Below, one piece after another: positions 1-10,781 of a DNA stretch of 64,000 bases. Positions within the stretch are counted from its first letter, which is position 1. Each line of letters starts with the position of its first letter. A program made the translations under genes and the position numbers. This DNA comes from Chitinophagaceae bacterium (GTDB lineage: Bacteria > Bacteroidota > Bacteroidia > Chitinophagales > Chitinophagaceae), in NCBI GenBank assembly GCA_004322425.1, contig SCVJ01000042.1, positions 62,001 to 126,000 on the forward strand, written 5' to 3'. The notes under the pieces were generated by a model. That model ran no database searches and was not told the origin of the DNA. It worked only from the letters and a program-made list of their open reading frames with translations.

Positions 1-2
1 CA

Positions 3-944
3 CCACAAGTTCAATTCGCCCAACTTCTAACTCAACACTTACCACAAACACTGAACTCAGTTTACTTTACAAACTCAGGTGCCGAAGCAACTGAAGGGGC
101 TATGAAATTGGCAAAGAGAGTTACAGGGAGAACAGAAATTATTGCTTTCAATAAGTCGTATCACGGATCTACACAAGGAGCTTTGAGTGTTATGGGAGAT
201 GAATATTGGCGAAATGCTTTTCGTCCACTTTTACCCGATGTATTGCATTTGGAATACAATTCTTTTACAGTATTGGAAAATATTACAGAGCGTACAGCCT
301 GTGTTATTGCAGAAACTGTGCAGGCTGAAGCTGGAATAATTGTTCCTTCAAAAGAATGGATGATGGCGTTACGAAAAAAATGCACTCAAGTAGGAGCACT
401 TTTAATTCTTGATGAAATACAAACAGGATTTGGAAGAACAGGAAAGCTTTGGGGATTTGAACATTTTGAAATTGTTCCAGATATAGTTTTACTCGGCAAA
501 GCCTTGGGTGGCGGTTTGCCGATGGGGGCATTCATTGCTGATAAAAAATTGATGGATCAGTTAGCCGAAAATCCACTGTTGGGACATATTACCACATTCG
601 GCGGACATCCAGTTTGTTGTGCAGCTGGTATGGCAGCATTCAATGTTTTGCAGGAAGAAAAGTTGATGGAGGAGATTACAAAAAAAGAAAAATTATTTCT
701 TTCATTATTGAATCACCCTAAAATAAAAGTAGTTCGCTCTTTTGGGTTGTGGTTGGCAATAGAGTTTGAATCGTTTGAAATAAATAAGAAAGTAATTGAT
801 GCTTGTATCGAAAACGGATTAGTTACCGATTGGTTTTTGTTTTCTTCCAATTGTTTAAGAATTTCACCACCGCTTATTATTAGTGAAAAAGAAATTATTT
901 CGGCTTGTAAGAAAATTATGAAAATATTAAAGAGAAGAAGCTAA
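3..944 (+). CDS. Class III (PLP-dependent) aminotransferase, acetylornithine/ornithine type; 5'-truncated by window edge
   Basis: The frame stays open upstream of the listed ATG (PQVQFAQLLTQHLPQTLNSVYFTNSGAEATEGAMKLAKRV). Motifs NSGAEATEGAMKLAK, DEIQTGFGRTGKLWGFEH and LGKALGGGLPMGA (PLP Lys) are typical of the family. Confidence 0.9.
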   Translation, partial: PQVQFAQLLTQHLPQTLNSVYFTNSGAEATEGAMKLAKRVTGRTEIIAFNKSYHGSTQGALSVMGDEYWRNAFRPLLPDVLHLEYNSFTVLENITERTACVIAETVQAEAGIIVPSKEWMMALRKKCTQVGALLILDEIQTGFGRTGKLWGFEHFEIVPDIVLLGKALGGGLPMGAFIADKKLMDQLAENPLLGHITTFGGHPVCCAAGMAAFNVLQEEKLMEEITKKEKLFLSLLNHPKIKVVRSFGLWLAIEFESFEINKKVIDACIENGLVTDWFLFSSNCLRISPPLIISEKEIISACKKIMKILKRRS

Positions 945-956
945 CTTTTTGTAAAC

Positions 957-1481
957 TCAATTTTCAACTTCCACAATTACTTCCACTTCTACTGCAATTC
1001 CGGATGGTAATGAATTCATTCCAACTGCCGATCTTGCATGTTTACCTTTTTCGCCAAAAATTTCTACCATAAAATCTGAATATCCATTTATAACCTTTGG
1101 ATGATTCGTAAAATCATCGGTAGCATTTACCATTCCCAACACTTTTACAATTCGCTTTACTTTATTTAAGTTTCCTAGCTCTGCTTTTAAAACAGAAATG
1201 TGATTTATGGCAACTAACCGAGCTGCTTCATAACCTTGTTCTAAAGTTAAGTCTCGACCAACCTTTCCAATTATTATACTACCATCGGGTTTGTTCGGTC
1301 CTTTCCCTGAAAGAAATAAAAGGTTTCCCACACGAATTACATTCACATAATTTCCAATGGGCTGAGAAGTTGCAGTTAAAATAATACCCTTGTCTTTTAG
1401 TTTTTGTTCCGGATCTTGAGCAATTAAATAAGATGGCATAAAGAGAAGTGTTATTAAAATAGAAAGTAAATATTTTTTCAT
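957..1481 (-). CDS. RidA/YjgF-family protein with N-terminal signal peptide
   Basis: Start taken at MKKYLLSILITLLFMPSYLIAQ (signal-like) rather than the longer ORF. RidA-like core GNLLFLSGKGP...ARSAVGMNSLPSGIAVEVEVIVEV. ATGA overlap with the upstream aquaporin stop. Confidence 0.85.
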   Translation of the reverse strand: MKKYLLSILITLLFMPSYLIAQDPEQKLKDKGIILTATSQPIGNYVNVIRVGNLLFLSGKGPNKPDGSIIIGKVGRDLTLEQGYEAARLVAINHISVLKAELGNLNKVKRIVKVLGMVNATDDFTNHPKVINGYSDFMVEIFGEKGKHARSAVGMNSLPSGIAVEVEVIVEVEN

Positions 1482-2194
1482 GCAATACTTGTGTAAAGAA
1501 AAACAGCTAATAAAGCACCAAGAATTGGGCCCACTACAGGAATCCAAGAATAACTCCAATCACTATTTCCTTTATTTTTTATGGGTAAAATGAAATGAGC
1601 AATTCGAGGGCCTAAATCTCTTGCAGGATTAATTGCATAACCAGTAGGTCCACCCAGCGATAGCCCAATTCCTAACAACAACAAAGCAACGGGTAACGCA
1701 TCTAGTGTACCTAAAGTTGCAGCAGAAGGAGTCATGGCCATTACTCCAAATACTAGAATAAATGTCCCAAGTGTTTCAGTGAAAAAATTTGTAAAGGAAT
1801 TTCTAATAGCTGGGCCGGTACAAAAAACAGCAAGTTTAGCAGCCGTATCATTTGTTTCGTCAAAATGTTGTTTGTAAGCAATCCATACAATTGTAGTGCC
1901 TACTATTGCGCCAGTAAATTGAGCTATCAAATAAGGAATAAGTAAATGCGAGTCAAATCCATTTAATGCAGTCATAGCAATAGTTACAGCTGGGTTCAAA
2001 TGTCCACTTCCTCCTAATTTTACCGAAGTATAAACTCCCAAGAAAACGGCCATCGCCCATCCCAACGTAATTACAAGCCAACCACTATTATTTCCTTTGG
2101 TTTTATTTAGAACAACATTGGCTACAACGCCATTTCCAATAATTAGCAATAAAGCAGTTCCAATAAATTCGCCGATAAAAGAGTTGGGTAACAT
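1478..2194 (-). CDS. glpF: MIP-family glycerol facilitator/aquaporin
   Basis: Two NPA boxes (GHLNPAVT, YAINPARDLGPR). The NPARD form is typical of glycerol facilitators. Adjacent to glpD and glpK. Confidence 0.93.
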   Translation of the reverse strand: MLPNSFIGEFIGTALLLIIGNGVVANVVLNKTKGNNSGWLVITLGWAMAVFLGVYTSVKLGGSGHLNPAVTIAMTALNGFDSHLLIPYLIAQFTGAIVGTTIVWIAYKQHFDETNDTAAKLAVFCTGPAIRNSFTNFFTETLGTFILVFGVMAMTPSAATLGTLDALPVALLLLGIGLSLGGPTGYAINPARDLGPRIAHFILPIKNKGNSDWSYSWIPVVGPILGALLAVFLYTSIA

Positions 2195-2197
2195 TTA

Positions 2198-3763
2198 TTA
2201 AGTTTTAATTGTAGTGGGAAGATAATGTTTTGCAACGAGATTAAAATTTTGTACTTCTTGTTTTTTCCATGCTTCATCTTTGCCCATAACATCTGCCATC
2301 AGTTCAGCTGTAATGGGAGCTGCTTCAATTGCAGCTTTTGCATTTAAAAATAGTGCTCGAGTTCTTCTGCTCAATGCATCTTCAATCGTCATACACATTT
2401 CATTTTGTACAGCCCATATTATTTCAGCTTTTGTAAAAGGAAGTTCGTTGTGAATGAGTTCCTTTAATTCTTTATTTGTTGTATAAAGCAACTGAATATT
2501 ATCTTCATCGGAGCCGTAATAATAAAGCGGCTTTTTAAAATCTGTATTTTCTTGATATCCGTGAATGGGCAAATTATTTGTACGACATATTTTTTCTAAT
2601 AATCCAGCTTGTCGAATGGCGACGGTTAAAACATCCTCTGCCATTTTTCGGTAGGTAGTCCATTTACCTCCGGCAATGCTGATTAATCCTGATGCTGAAA
2701 TAAAAATTCGATGATCTCTTGTAAGCGTTGACGTTGTTTTATTTTTTTCATTCAATAATGGACGTAACCCTGCAAACACACTTTTAATATCATTTTTCGT
2801 GGGACTTTTCGTAAGATATCGTCCCACATGATGCAAAACAAATTCAACTTCCGAAGTCAATGCAATAGGTTCGATATCAGTTTTACTTGTGGGAGTGTCG
2901 GTTGTTCCCACAATAATTTTATTATGCCAAGGAATGGCAAATAATACTCTGCCATCTTCAGTTTTGGGAATCATTAATGCTGTTTCTGAAGGAAAAAATT
3001 CTTTGTTGAACACCAAATGAATTCCCCGGCTTGGTGTAATTTGATGAACAAAAAACTCATTATCCATTTTAACAATGTCGTCATTGAAAACACCTGTGGC
3101 ATTAATAACCACTTTTGATTTTACTTCGTATTGTTTGTTTTCAAGTGTATCAGTTGCTGTCACGCCAACTATTTTATTTTTTACTTTCAGAAAACCATCA
3201 ACACTACAATAATTGAGAAGTGTGGCATCAAAATCTGCGGCAGTCATTGCCAAATGAATAGCCAATCGGGCATCATCAAATTGCCCGTCGTGATATAAAA
3301 CTCCTCCACGCAATCCTTCAGAATTTAATGTGGGTGCTAGTTTTAGTGTTTCTTGTTTTGATAAAAATTGAGATGGACCAAGTGCTAAATCTCCTGCCAT
3401 CCAATCATACAATTTCAATCCTATTCCATAAAAGGGTTGTTCCCAGATTTTATAATTGGGAATAATAAATGATTGATTTTTGACAATATGCGGTGCGTTT
3501 TTAAAAAGCAATCCTCTTTCTTTCAACGAATCAGTTACAAATTTTAATCTTCCTTGTTGTAAGTATCTAATTCCTCCGTGAATTAATTTTGTACTTCGGC
3601 TGGAAGTTCCTTTTGCAAAATCAAATTTTTCAAGAAGAATGGTTTTGTAACCACGAGAAGCAGCATCCACCGCAATTCCTAATCCCGTTGCGCCACCACC
3701 AATGATACAGATATCCCACTCTTTTTGGGAAACCATTTGCTGCAACATTTCGGCACGGTTCAT
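2198..3763 (-). CDS. glpD: Aerobic glycerol-3-phosphate dehydrogenase
   Basis: N-terminal FAD motif CIIGGGATGLGIAVDAASRGY; RSTKLIHGGIRYLQQGRL; GGKWTTYRKMAEDV. Confidence 0.95.
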   Translation of the reverse strand: MNRAEMLQQMVSQKEWDICIIGGGATGLGIAVDAASRGYKTILLEKFDFAKGTSSRSTKLIHGGIRYLQQGRLKFVTDSLKERGLLFKNAPHIVKNQSFIIPNYKIWEQPFYGIGLKLYDWMAGDLALGPSQFLSKQETLKLAPTLNSEGLRGGVLYHDGQFDDARLAIHLAMTAADFDATLLNYCSVDGFLKVKNKIVGVTATDTLENKQYEVKSKVVINATGVFNDDIVKMDNEFFVHQITPSRGIHLVFNKEFFPSETALMIPKTEDGRVLFAIPWHNKIIVGTTDTPTSKTDIEPIALTSEVEFVLHHVGRYLTKSPTKNDIKSVFAGLRPLLNEKNKTTSTLTRDHRIFISASGLISIAGGKWTTYRKMAEDVLTVAIRQAGLLEKICRTNNLPIHGYQENTDFKKPLYYYGSDEDNIQLLYTTNKELKELIHNELPFTKAEIIWAVQNEMCMTIEDALSRRTRALFLNAKAAIEAAPITAELMADVMGKDEAWKKQEVQNFNLVAKHYLPTTIKT

Positions 3764-3814
3764 TTATTTATTTATTATTACAGAAAGTTAGTTTGAAAAT
3801 ACAAACCATTAAAT

Positions 3815-5311
3815 TTATTGGTGCTCATCGCCCCAAAGGATACTCGCTTTTACAGCTCTTTGCCATCCTTTTAATAGTGATGTTCTTTTTTCTTCATTCA
3901 TAGAATTAGTAAATTCTTTTTCTACTTGCCATTGTTTTTGTATTTCGGATATGGAAGACCAAAATCCCGTTGCAAGTCCTGCTAAATAAGCGGCACCCAA
4001 TGCAGTTGTTTCAGTAATTTTTGGACGTACAACTTTCGTATTTAATATATCACTTTGAAATTGCATCAATTGATTATTGATGGTAGCACCACCATCTACA
4101 CGAAGTTCTGCTATACTAATTTTTGAATCGGCTTCCATTGCTTTTAGCACATCGAATGTTTGGTAGGCAATGCTATCTAAAGCAGCTTTTGCGATATGCG
4201 AATTGTTACTTCCTCTAGTTAATCCAAAAATACTTCCCCGTACTTGCTGATTCCAATAAGGTGCACCAAGACCTGCAAATGCAGGAACGATATAAACTCC
4301 TGCGGTATTTTCTACTTGTTGTGCAAGTACTTCAACTTCTTGAGAAGTATTGATAATTTTAATTCCATCGCGAAGCCACTGAACTACTGCACCGGCTATA
4401 AAAACACTTCCTTCTAATGCATATTCTGTTTTGTTATTAATTTTCCAAGCGATTGTTGTGAGTAAATTATTTTTTGAAAGAATTGCTTCTGTTCCAGTAT
4501 TCATCAGCATAAAACAACCAGTACCATACGTGTTTTTAACCATTCCCGGACGAATGCACATTTGCCCAAACAAAGCAGCTTGTTGATCTCCGGCATTTCC
4601 AGCAATAGGAATTGAAGTATTATTAATAATCGCTTCGCCAAATAATGTGCTGGATTCTTTTACTTCCGGTAAAATTGATTTTGGTATGGTGAACAGTTTC
4701 AATAAATCTTCATCCCACTCACCTATATGAATATTCAGCAACAGGGTTCGTGATGCGTTCGATGCATCGGTAGCGTGTACTTTTCCGTTTGTTAATTTCC
4801 AAATAAGCCAGCTGTCAATTGTGCCAAAAGCGAGTTCGCCTTTTTCTGCTTTTACTCTTGCACCAGGTACGTTATCTAAAATCCATTTCAGTTTGGTTGC
4901 AGAAAAATAAGCATCAAGTACGAGTCCTGTTTTTTGCTGAATTGTTTCTTTTAAACCATCAGCTTTAAGTTGATTACAGTAATCAGACGTTCTTCTATCT
5001 TGCCAAACAATGGCATTGTAAATTGGTTTTCCCGAACTTCTTTCCCATACTACTGTTGTTTCTCTTTGGTTAGTTATTCCAATAGCCGCAATTTGATTTA
5101 ATTCAATACCAGATTTTTCCGTTGCCTCTACAATTGTACTCAGCTGCGTTTCCCAAATTTCAATCGCATCATGTTCTACCCATCCTGGTTGTGGAAAAAT
5201 TTGTGAAAATTCTTTTTGTGCTGTTGCTCGAATATTTCCGTTGCTATCGAAAATAATACAACGACTGCTGGTGGTTCCGGCATCCAGTGCTAAAATGAAT
5301 TTTTCTTTCAT
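3815..5311 (-). CDS. glpK: Glycerol kinase
   Basis: FGGY kinase: [70 protein letters not shown]. Confidence 0.96.
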   Translation of the reverse strand: MKEKFILALDAGTTSSRCIIFDSNGNIRATAQKEFSQIFPQPGWVEHDAIEIWETQLSTIVEATEKSGIELNQIAAIGITNQRETTVVWERSSGKPIYNAIVWQDRRTSDYCNQLKADGLKETIQQKTGLVLDAYFSATKLKWILDNVPGARVKAEKGELAFGTIDSWLIWKLTNGKVHATDASNASRTLLLNIHIGEWDEDLLKLFTIPKSILPEVKESSTLFGEAIINNTSIPIAGNAGDQQAALFGQMCIRPGMVKNTYGTGCFMLMNTGTEAILSKNNLLTTIAWKINNKTEYALEGSVFIAGAVVQWLRDGIKIINTSQEVEVLAQQVENTAGVYIVPAFAGLGAPYWNQQVRGSIFGLTRGSNNSHIAKAALDSIAYQTFDVLKAMEADSKISIAELRVDGGATINNQLMQFQSDILNTKVVRPKITETTALGAAYLAGLATGFWSSISEIQKQWQVEKEFTNSMNEEKRTSLLKGWQRAVKASILWGDEHQ

Positions 5312-5452
5312 AAACTAAACATTAAATCAAAATAGTGATTTTTATTTTGCAGAAAGATAGGAAAAGGAATTAATAGAGCAGGTTACTTATAATTTAAATT
5401 TTCTTTTAAGCTTATTGTTAGCAGTAGTTGTTCTTATTGGTAATTAATGGAG

Positions 5453-6535
5453 CTATTTTGTTATAACATACCAATTGTTTTGAATATCGTGGGAAAGTTT
5501 GTTGGTCTGAACGGAACTGAAACCAGCATTTGATAAATACTCTTTTGTTTTTTCTTCGCCCCACATTGCCCCAAGTCCTTCGCCATCTTGAGCAAGTGAA
5601 ACGGTCATACAATGCATGCAGGAAATGGTGTACAAAAATGTTCCGATTGGATGTTTGATGTCTTCTTCAAGATGACTTGTTCCGCTAATATCTTGCATAA
5701 GATAAATACCGTCAGCTTTTAATGCGCGGTAAATTCCTTTCAAGACATTGAGTGGTTTCCCCTGGTCATGAATGGCATCGAATGTAGTAATGAAATCATA
5801 CTTCGCCACAAGTGCAGTTTGATGAAAGTCAGAGAGGTCTTTGATAATAAATTCAACATTCTTCAATCTACTCACGGCAGCCGCTGAACTAGCTGTTGCA
5901 ATTGCTTCAGCTGATAAATCCATGCCTGTAAAATGTGAATGAGGAAACAGCGCAGCCAGTTTATTAATAATTTTTCCCGAACCACATCCTACATCAAGCA
6001 TTTTAATTCCTGATTTTAGTTTTGTAATTAAATCAGGAACCAAAGGAATTATGTGACTTTCTAAAGAAGATAAAACAGATTGACCGCTGTCCTCAGCCAT
6101 CACTTCATGAAAACGGTGAAACTTGGAATAGGGAACACCACCACCATTTTTGAAACAGTTGATTATCTCGTCTTCTACTTCTCCCAACACCGCTGTATAT
6201 TGAGCAAACACAGCAATGTTATCTGCTCCGGCATTACGGGTAAGGCAAGCAGAATGTTCAGCCGGCAAATGATATGATTTTGATTCAGGATCATAATCAA
6301 TAACACCACCTGTAACCATTGCTCCGAGCCATTCTCTAACATAGCGTTCATTGAGTGCTGCTTTATCTGCAATTGCAGCAGAAGTAGCAAAGTCCATTTC
6401 AGCCATAGTATCAAACAATCCTGAACGATGACCAATAGAAGTCATAAGTGAAAGTGCACTTTTGTTAAGAGTGTCGATCAGCGAACTCGCAAAGGCCTCT
6501 GCTTTTAATTGATCGAAGTTTTGTTTATCTGCCAT
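5453..6535 (-). CDS. Class I SAM-dependent methyltransferase with N-terminal winged-helix-like domain
   Basis: SAM motif MLDVGCGSGKIINKLAALFP; N-terminal ADKAALNERYVREWLGAMVTGGVIDYD resembles winged-helix methyltransferases. Confidence 0.8.
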   Translation of the reverse strand: MADKQNFDQLKAEAFASSLIDTLNKSALSLMTSIGHRSGLFDTMAEMDFATSAAIADKAALNERYVREWLGAMVTGGVIDYDPESKSYHLPAEHSACLTRNAGADNIAVFAQYTAVLGEVEDEIINCFKNGGGVPYSKFHRFHEVMAEDSGQSVLSSLESHIIPLVPDLITKLKSGIKMLDVGCGSGKIINKLAALFPHSHFTGMDLSAEAIATASSAAAVSRLKNVEFIIKDLSDFHQTALVAKYDFITTFDAIHDQGKPLNVLKGIYRALKADGIYLMQDISGTSHLEEDIKHPIGTFLYTISCMHCMTVSLAQDGEGLGAMWGEEKTKEYLSNAGFSSVQTNKLSHDIQNNWYVITK

Positions 6536-6665
6536 TGTTATTGATTTAGATTGCTGGAATGCTATTGTTTACAATGACCGCTGACGAATAACTAGTATAT
6601 ATGTGCCATAATTTGCACTAAAGCTATCTAAAATTGGTTGGCTATGTGTTATAAATTAACGGGTT

Positions 6666-9600
6666 TTAAAAATCAACACCCATGGCTAAATAAAGAATTG
6701 GTTTTTCTTTAAAGAAGCCATTCATTTCCCATCCAGCATCTAATCTTAAAAAATAGCCAAGCAAAGTACTGCGTGCGCCAAATCCATAACCACCGGCAAA
6801 AGGCCCAATGCCACCAGCTTTTACTTTTACAACTAATGGAGGTTGTCCGTAAACGACGGATGGTCTTTCAATTTTATCATAGGCGCCATTCCATGCCGAT
6901 CCTAAATCAAAAAATTGAACGAGTTGAAAATTTCTTAAAAAAGCATTGTTGATGGGTTTATTTAAAAGTGTTGTAAAAAGCGGTAACCGAATTTCGCTGT
7001 TTACTACAAAAGCATTATTTCCATTTGCCACGTTCTGATTAAATCCTCTTAGATTAACAGCTAAACTTTGAAACGCATAATCAGTATCAAAGTCGGGCCT
7101 GTTGCTGTCATTGAATTTTGGGTAAAGCCAATTATCAACTCCGCCTAAATAATAAATAATTTTTTGTGGTCCCCAAGACACATCAAGTCCGCCGCGAACT
7201 GCCCAAATCAAATTTCGATAAATAGGTAAATAATATCGAGCATCTCCTCCAAAATTTAATGTGTAGGGATTAGAACCATTTACTGCTTTGTTGATGCGTG
7301 AATTCCAGTCAATATAAAATTTATAACGAAGACCATTCCAAATATTCAACGCCTTGCTGACGGCGTCGTCATGAACAAATTCTAAGTGCAATAATCCATA
7401 ATGATCTTTTAGATCATCGAGCAGTAACGTTAACGGAGGTGCTATCGCATCATTTGCTAAAACAACAATTCTGTCGGACCGATAACCAAAATTTGCACGA
7501 ACACTTTTTACACGATTAAATGGATAGGAAACAGATCCTTGATATAAATTAGTGAACATTTTTCCATTAAAGCTAATGCCAGCTCCAGTCAGTAAAACAC
7601 GACTACTATTTCTATAATAGGTGAGTCCGTAGTCAAACCTTTTTTTCAAATATTGGGTTGACATTACATATTCGTTATCCTTAAAATCAGGACCGATACG
7701 AAATCCACCGGCAAACTTCCAATCTTCAAATAAATCTGAAGTACCCACTCGTAAAATACCATTGAATGCGTTGCCGTTACTAAGTTTAATGGGGCCAACA
7801 CCGCCACCGTACGGCTGATATCGAGTTACCAAAACGTTGTTGTTAAATCCGCTTACTAAATAATCGTTGAAAAATTTAGGTGGACGATATTCAAAAAGTT
7901 TTGCCGTACTTAAAACGGAAGGGGTTGTTACGTCTTTTGTTTCCTTGATTAATTTATCTGATATTCCAATTTGTTTTTTTTCATCTGCAAACTCACTTTT
8001 AAAAAAATCGAGGTCTTGAACTTTAGTAGAATCATCTACAATCGGAATGTCCGTTTCTTTGGTAGAGAATTTTTCTTCTTCAATAATTTTTTTCAAATAT
8101 TCGGTTGGTCGAGTGGATATGTTTCTACGACGCAACACATTTTCATCAACGCGTAAACGATACAAGAATTTAAAATCGCCCTGGCGCACCACCTCACTTA
8201 TTTGTTGATTATCTCCGGCCGTTCTTGTTTCCAATAAACCACTTTGGTAATTAGTTATAGGAAAAACATACGAAGAATCATCCGTCACAGAAAAGAAACC
8301 AATCGAATCAACATCTTTTTTCTCCCATTCTTTCAAAATAGAATCTACTTCCATTTGATTGGGGTTATGCAACACTTCATCTCCAATATAAACCAGCGTA
8401 TCCATTCCTTCTCTTTTGGTGCTGAAAAATCCAGCATATCGATTGTTGATGCCATTAGCATCGCTGACAAACGTAAAATGGTTGGCGTTGTATTGCGAGG
8501 GATAGCGGGCATTGCCTTGTTTCAAATTACTCAGTTGAGAAACTTGTTTGAATTCTGATTTATTCCAATTGTCAATTAAAAAAATATTAAACCGATTGCT
8601 AGGCAAGGAATCATCACTGTTTTTCGATTCGGCTGTGTGGCGGTTACTGGAAAAAACTATACCGGTTTTATTTGGAAAAGTAACAAAGGAAGCATCTAAG
8701 TCATCATAAACATCATTGGTAATTTGCTCTACTGTTTGTTTGTCTATTTTGTAAACAAAAAGATCGGTTTGTCCACTTTTTACAGCACTAAATAAAAGTG
8801 TGTTGGCATCCAACATATATTTCATATCCTGAACTTGACTGAATTGTTTCAGCTCTGTAGTATGAATTTTTATTCGGTTAACAACATCGTAAACAAACAA
8901 ATTAATTTTTCCGTTCTTGCTATAAAGAACCGCTAGGCGCGATCCTTTACCATCCCAAGCAAGAATGGGATAATTTGGATTTTGTTCTTTTTCGCGGGTG
9001 CGTGTTCCAAATTTTAATAACAATTTTCTGTTTACAAAATTTTCATTTAAAATAACACTGTATCGGCCTTGATTATATTCAACTACTGCCCACGTAAGAC
9101 TTCTTTGTACTGGATTTGCATTAAATCGGATGAAATCTTTTTTATCAATTAATTCAGAAACGGAGAGCTGACCTTTAGGAACATTTCTTCTTCCTCGAAT
9201 ATCTTTAAAATATTTCTGACTTTCTTCAGTCATGAATTCCTGAAGTAGCTGCTTGAACTTTTTCTTTTTAGTAATCTTAAAAGTGGCACTATTTAGATTT
9301 TTATAAATGCGGCTGAGGTAAAGCAAATATGTTGTATTGCTTTTACCATATTTATCTCCAATATAGCGCCAGAATGAATGGCCCGCTAGCAGCGGCTTTT
9401 CGTGTGCTAGCTGATAAAAATTATTATAACGTCCACTAAGCATAGCCGATTTTAATTCATCGTCTAATTGAGTACTCCAATTTTCTCCGGCATAAGAAAT
9501 AAAACCGTCGGTGAGCCAAGGGGGTAAATCTAATAAAGCTTTGTTGGCTGCAAATTCTCCTAAGTCTTCACCAAACAACATATTCTCAACCAACACTTTT

Positions 9601-10037
9601 GCAATACCTTGTTTTAATTGTCTTTTTATGTTTTCGTGGTTCCCATCAAAAAAAATAACAATTTTATTATTAACTAACTGAGTTACACCACCTGTGTTTT
9701 GCCAGTCAATTCCCAGTCCGATATTACTTTGCTGAAACTCTTCAAAATTGTTGTAAACAATAATATTGGTGCGGCGTTGCATACCGTATTCAATAAACTC
9801 TTCAATAGCGGGTAATTCTTTTTCAGCAATTTGCGCCACATATTTTCCCAAGGCCAGTCCATCTTGACTAAAATAGGTATTGAAACTTTGTGTTTGATAA
9901 TATTTCCACTTTAATTTTTGGTATTGAACTCGGTTTTTACCAAACTCAACGGTGCTTACTTGTGCAAATGCGTTATTGAAAATGACAGCAAAAAGGATAA
10001 TGAGCTGTAAGGAGTATTTTTTCAGAAAAAATTTCAT
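6666..10037 (-). CDS. Large outer-membrane-associated protein: peptidase-like N-domain, TolB/PD40-like propeller, C-terminal BamA/surface-antigen-like beta-barrel
   Basis: 1123 aa with signal peptide; PPWLTDGFISYAGENW (gluzincin-like context); propeller-like repeats (e.g. GKGSRLAVLYSKNGKINLFVYDV); C-terminal YFLRLDAGWEMNGFFKEKPILYLAMGVDF ends in an aromatic like OM barrels. Confidence 0.75.
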   Translation of the reverse strand: MKFFLKKYSLQLIILFAVIFNNAFAQVSTVEFGKNRVQYQKLKWKYYQTQSFNTYFSQDGLALGKYVAQIAEKELPAIEEFIEYGMQRRTNIIVYNNFEEFQQSNIGLGIDWQNTGGVTQLVNNKIVIFFDGNHENIKRQLKQGIAKVLVENMLFGEDLGEFAANKALLDLPPWLTDGFISYAGENWSTQLDDELKSAMLSGRYNNFYQLAHEKPLLAGHSFWRYIGDKYGKSNTTYLLYLSRIYKNLNSATFKITKKKKFKQLLQEFMTEESQKYFKDIRGRRNVPKGQLSVSELIDKKDFIRFNANPVQRSLTWAVVEYNQGRYSVILNENFVNRKLLLKFGTRTREKEQNPNYPILAWDGKGSRLAVLYSKNGKINLFVYDVVNRIKIHTTELKQFSQVQDMKYMLDANTLLFSAVKSGQTDLFVYKIDKQTVEQITNDVYDDLDASFVTFPNKTGIVFSSNRHTAESKNSDDSLPSNRFNIFLIDNWNKSEFKQVSQLSNLKQGNARYPSQYNANHFTFVSDANGINNRYAGFFSTKREGMDTLVYIGDEVLHNPNQMEVDSILKEWEKKDVDSIGFFSVTDDSSYVFPITNYQSGLLETRTAGDNQQISEVVRQGDFKFLYRLRVDENVLRRRNISTRPTEYLKKIIEEEKFSTKETDIPIVDDSTKVQDLDFFKSEFADEKKQIGISDKLIKETKDVTTPSVLSTAKLFEYRPPKFFNDYLVSGFNNNVLVTRYQPYGGGVGPIKLSNGNAFNGILRVGTSDLFEDWKFAGGFRIGPDFKDNEYVMSTQYLKKRFDYGLTYYRNSSRVLLTGAGISFNGKMFTNLYQGSVSYPFNRVKSVRANFGYRSDRIVVLANDAIAPPLTLLLDDLKDHYGLLHLEFVHDDAVSKALNIWNGLRYKFYIDWNSRINKAVNGSNPYTLNFGGDARYYLPIYRNLIWAVRGGLDVSWGPQKIIYYLGGVDNWLYPKFNDSNRPDFDTDYAFQSLAVNLRGFNQNVANGNNAFVVNSEIRLPLFTTLLNKPINNAFLRNFQLVQFFDLGSAWNGAYDKIERPSVVYGQPPLVVKVKAGGIGPFAGGYGFGARSTLLGYFLRLDAGWEMNGFFKEKPILYLAMGVDF

Positions 10038-10139
10038 AAAATATGGGATCGTTTGAAATATTTATGTTTAAAAATTAATTCAATTATTAATTTTGTGATT
10101 GGAAAATCATTGGCACAACTAAAATACAAAAAACCAATC

Positions 10140-10781
10140 ATGTTACGTGTTAAAGTATTGACATTTAATCCCGTTCAGGAAAACACTTACGTTTTATATA
10201 ACGAAGAAAGGCAGTGTTGCATTGTAGATCCCGGTTGTTATTTTGAAAATGAAAAAGAAGAGTTGACAAAGTTTATCATGGAAGAGGGGCTTCAGCCAAC
10301 GCTTTTACTCAATACGCATTGTCATCTTGATCATGTTTTTGGCAATAAATATGTTTCTGAAAAATGGGGATTGAGCCTACATTTTCATGAAAAAGAGAAA
10401 CCCGTTTTTGATTTTGCTCCGCAGTCGGGAGAAATGTGGCAAATGCCATTTGAGAATTACAACGGGCCAATAATTTATATAAAAGAAAACACAACAGTGA
10501 ATGTTGGAAAAGATGAGTTAGAAATTCTGTTTACACCTGGGCATTCGCCAGGAAGTATTAGTTTTTATCATAAAGAAGGAGGGTTTGTAATAGGGGGTGA
10601 TGTGCTTTTTTATGGCAGTGTTGGTAGAACTGACTTGCCTGGAAGTGATGCTCAAACTTTAGTACGAAGTATTCAAACCCAACTTTTTACTTTGCCAAAC
10701 GATACAATAGTTTATTCGGGGCACGGACCAACCACTACTATTGAATTTGAAAAAGCTAACAATCCTTTTGTAAAACTTTAG
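10140..10781 (+). CDS. MBL-fold metallo-hydrolase (glyoxalase II-like)
   Basis: THCHLDHVFGN zinc motif, TPGHSPGSISFY, GGDVLFYGSVGRTDLPG, YSGHGPTTTIEFE. Internal Met at 10140 preferred over 10053. Confidence 0.88.
   Translation: MLRVKVLTFNPVQENTYVLYNEERQCCIVDPGCYFENEKEELTKFIMEEGLQPTLLLNTHCHLDHVFGNKYVSEKWGLSLHFHEKEKPVFDFAPQSGEMWQMPFENYNGPIIYIKENTTVNVGKDELEILFTPGHSPGSISFYHKEGGFVIGGDVLFYGSVGRTDLPGSDAQTLVRSIQTQLFTLPNDTIVYSGHGPTTTIEFEKANNPFVKL

Noticed and set aside
161-531. Antisense ORFs over the aminotransferase gene
   Set aside because: Overlap a conserved CDS and show no recognisable protein features.
1482-1559. N-terminal extension of the RidA-like ORF (MELFLDSCSGPNSW...)
   Set aside because: It overlaps the glpF 3' end, and the internal Met begins a clean signal peptide.
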